NCBI RefSeq assembly: GCF_035818635.1
Contig: NZ_JAYLLH010000018.1
Coordinates: 1 to 64,000 of the forward strand
Length of the DNA: 64,000 bases
Reading direction: 5' to 3'
DNA from: Mesobacterium_A hydrothermale
GTDB taxonomy: Bacteria > Pseudomonadota > Alphaproteobacteria > Rhodobacterales > Rhodobacteraceae
This document shows positions 62,881 through 64,000 of the stretch, one piece after another (positions within the stretch are counted from its first letter, which is position 1; every line of letters starts with the position of its first letter). A program made the position numbers and the translations under genes. The notes below the pieces were generated by a model. It was not told where the DNA came from. It ran no database searches and saw only the letters and a list, made by a program, of their open reading frames with translations.

Positions 62881-63271
62881 GAAGGCTTCGATCGAATTCT
62901 ACGAACACTTTGGCTTCAACTTGTAACTGGAGAATTCCTACGAAGCAGCCCTTGGCTCGGCCGCAGCGAAACGGCGCTTCGTTCGCACAGCGGACAATCG
63001 GGACGATGAAACCACCGCTTCAAATTTCTGCGTGGGCATGCGCGTGTCTGGTGCGGTGTCGTGTTCAGCGCCCCAGGTAAGCCGTCGACGCGTCTGGCCA
63101 TGGGCTTTGGCAGGCGCGTCCGGTCCTTTCGCGCATGGCGGTCCCGGGTTGCCGGAACAGGCCATGCTTCGCCGTGGCCTGTGTGCGGGCGAGCCTGCCA
63201 CGCCTTGCGGTCTTGGGGGTGCCCTGTCGCGTTTCCGGCCCGCTATCCGGCAGGTGAACGCTTTGGACGTG
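62881..63271. other. Spacer with no supported gene
   Basis: 391 bases between the interrupted acetyltransferase gene and the PAS-like gene. A 15-codon plus-strand ORF (62879-62926) ends in IEFYEHFGFNL, which resembles a glyoxalase/VOC-family strand and could be a gene remnant. The rest gives only mixed, compositionally biased frames, none with a convincing start or family match. Confidence 0.3.
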
Positions 63272-63910
63272 TCAGTCGTTCGACACCACCAGTCGCAGGT
63301 GCGGGGTGCCGGACGGTGCCTGCGGGCGCGGGGGGGCCGGACGGACCGGGCGTTCGGGTGTGACGGGAGCGGTTTCGATCGGGCTGACGGTGATCTGCGT
63401 GATCTCGAATCGGCGCGGGGTTCGCCCGATGCGGCCGCGCGTGGCAAGGCATCCCAGGGCACGGGTGACATCGCCCAGATCGGACCGCAGCGGCAACAGC
63501 AGCATCTTTGCCTCGATCGGCTCTCGTGCGGTGCCAGTGGGGCTGCGCATGTCCAGCCGGATCACGGCCGGTTTGGCAAACAGCGGCTGCGTCGCCTCGG
63601 CCAGGTGGGGGCGGGCAGATTGGGTGAACATGCAGCCCAACGGCATGCCGCTGACCGCCATGCCGGCCAGATCCGACAGATGCGCCCCTGCCACCCGCAG
63701 CTTGGCCAGCCGTTCGGTCACCCGCTCCGCGATAAAGGCATATTCCAGCGCATCTTCGATCCGGCGCGGGTCGATCTCGGAGCGCAGCGGGATTGCGCCG
63801 TCGCGCAGCAGCGAGCTCCAGTAGCTTTGCACCTGGTCAAGCACGGCGAAGTCGCGTGACTTGCGATGCGGTAGCAGCGAAATGACGCCGGTTTCACGAT
63901 CAACAGACAT
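63272..63910 (-). CDS. PAS-like (PAS_5/DUF1457-type) protein
   Basis: 212-residue cytosolic protein. Residues about 18-150 form a PAS_5-type domain: VLDQVQSYWSSLLRDGAIPLRSEIDPRRIEDALEYAFIAERV, then LRVAGAHLSDLAGMAVSGMPLGCMF. This is the common layout of small alphaproteobacterial PAS_5 proteins of unknown function. The last 45 residues are Pro/Arg-rich and probably disordered. ATG 63910 follows AGAGGTG, and the ATG at 63955 lacks a ribosome site. The remaining bases to the right edge show nothing I can support. Confidence 0.8.
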   Translation of the reverse strand: MSVDRETGVISLLPHRKSRDFAVLDQVQSYWSSLLRDGAIPLRSEIDPRRIEDALEYAFIAERVTERLAKLRVAGAHLSDLAGMAVSGMPLGCMFTQSARPHLAEATQPLFAKPAVIRLDMRSPTGTAREPIEAKMLLLPLRSDLGDVTRALGCLATRGRIGRTPRRFEITQITVSPIETAPVTPERPVRPAPPRPQAPSGTPHLRLVVSND

Positions 63911-64000
63911 TGGGCACCTCTGGACGAAAGACAGGGGCAGGGACTGACCCGCCATGACATTGGTTACGCAAATCTTGATACATCACACAGGGCACATTTT

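Noticed and set aside
62938..63471. 177-codon minus-strand ORF overlapping the PAS-like gene
   Set aside because: Arg/Pro/Ser-rich with no motif, and it overlaps the well-supported PAS-like gene by 200 bases. I cannot support it as a gene.

Overview
The window is from a GC-rich alphaproteobacterial chromosome, most likely the Roseobacter group or a close Rhodobacteraceae relative. Supporting signs are a complete beta-hydroxyaspartate cycle operon, an ALAS-type hemA preceded by an FnrL-like box, a PhnW/PhnA/PhnY phosphonate pathway, a trpG-trpD-trpC-moaC-moeA block, monomeric NADP isocitrate dehydrogenase and a class II DAHP synthase. No rRNA, tRNA, CRISPR array, transposase, integrase or prophage gene was seen. 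The gene assignments come from reading motifs and family architecture, not from database searches.

Region 0.2-7 kb: bhcR is divergent from bhcABCD, which turns glyoxylate plus glycine into iminosuccinate and aspartate for C2 (glycolate/glyoxylate) assimilation. A GAPDH-like dehydrogenase follows. Region 7-22.5 kb is a nutrient-scavenging block. On the minus strand lie a LysR regulator, a phosphonate-monoester-hydrolase-like enzyme and a five-gene oligopeptide-type ABC importer. On the plus strand lie phnW, phnA, phnY, a PbfA-like lyase and an EamA permease, which together would degrade 2-aminoethylphosphonate and its 1-hydroxy derivative to acetate and phosphate. I infer that the minus-strand genes import and de-esterify phosphonate conjugates to feed the plus-strand pathway.

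Region 22.5-46.4 kb is mostly housekeeping: a DeoR regulator; the translationally coupled trpG-trpD / ung-trpC-moaC-moeA cluster with ung inserted; a divergent polysaccharide deacetylase; an M20 peptidase; hemA; a RodZ-like gene; ispG; two thiol-disulfide genes and an M48 protease; an aminotransferase; and the cell-wall pair amidase-PBP1A followed by prfB.

Region 46.5-64 kb mixes accessory catabolism and biosynthesis: a Rieske oxygenase with a 70-residue partner and an XRE regulator; ilvI-ilvH behind a classical leader-peptide attenuator; a NarL-type two-component pair; pobR/pobA for 4-hydroxybenzoate; monomeric icd; a GlxA-type AraC regulator; class II DAHP synthase; a GNAT gene interrupted by an in-frame TGA; and a PAS-like protein at the right end.

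Across the window an unnamed composite repeat recurs: a 21-24 nt box next to a G or C run and one or more short hairpins, usually with 3-nt loops. It sits just after genes or inside operon gaps upstream of bhcD, pbfA and ilvH. It is the clearest structure here that gene annotation does not explain.
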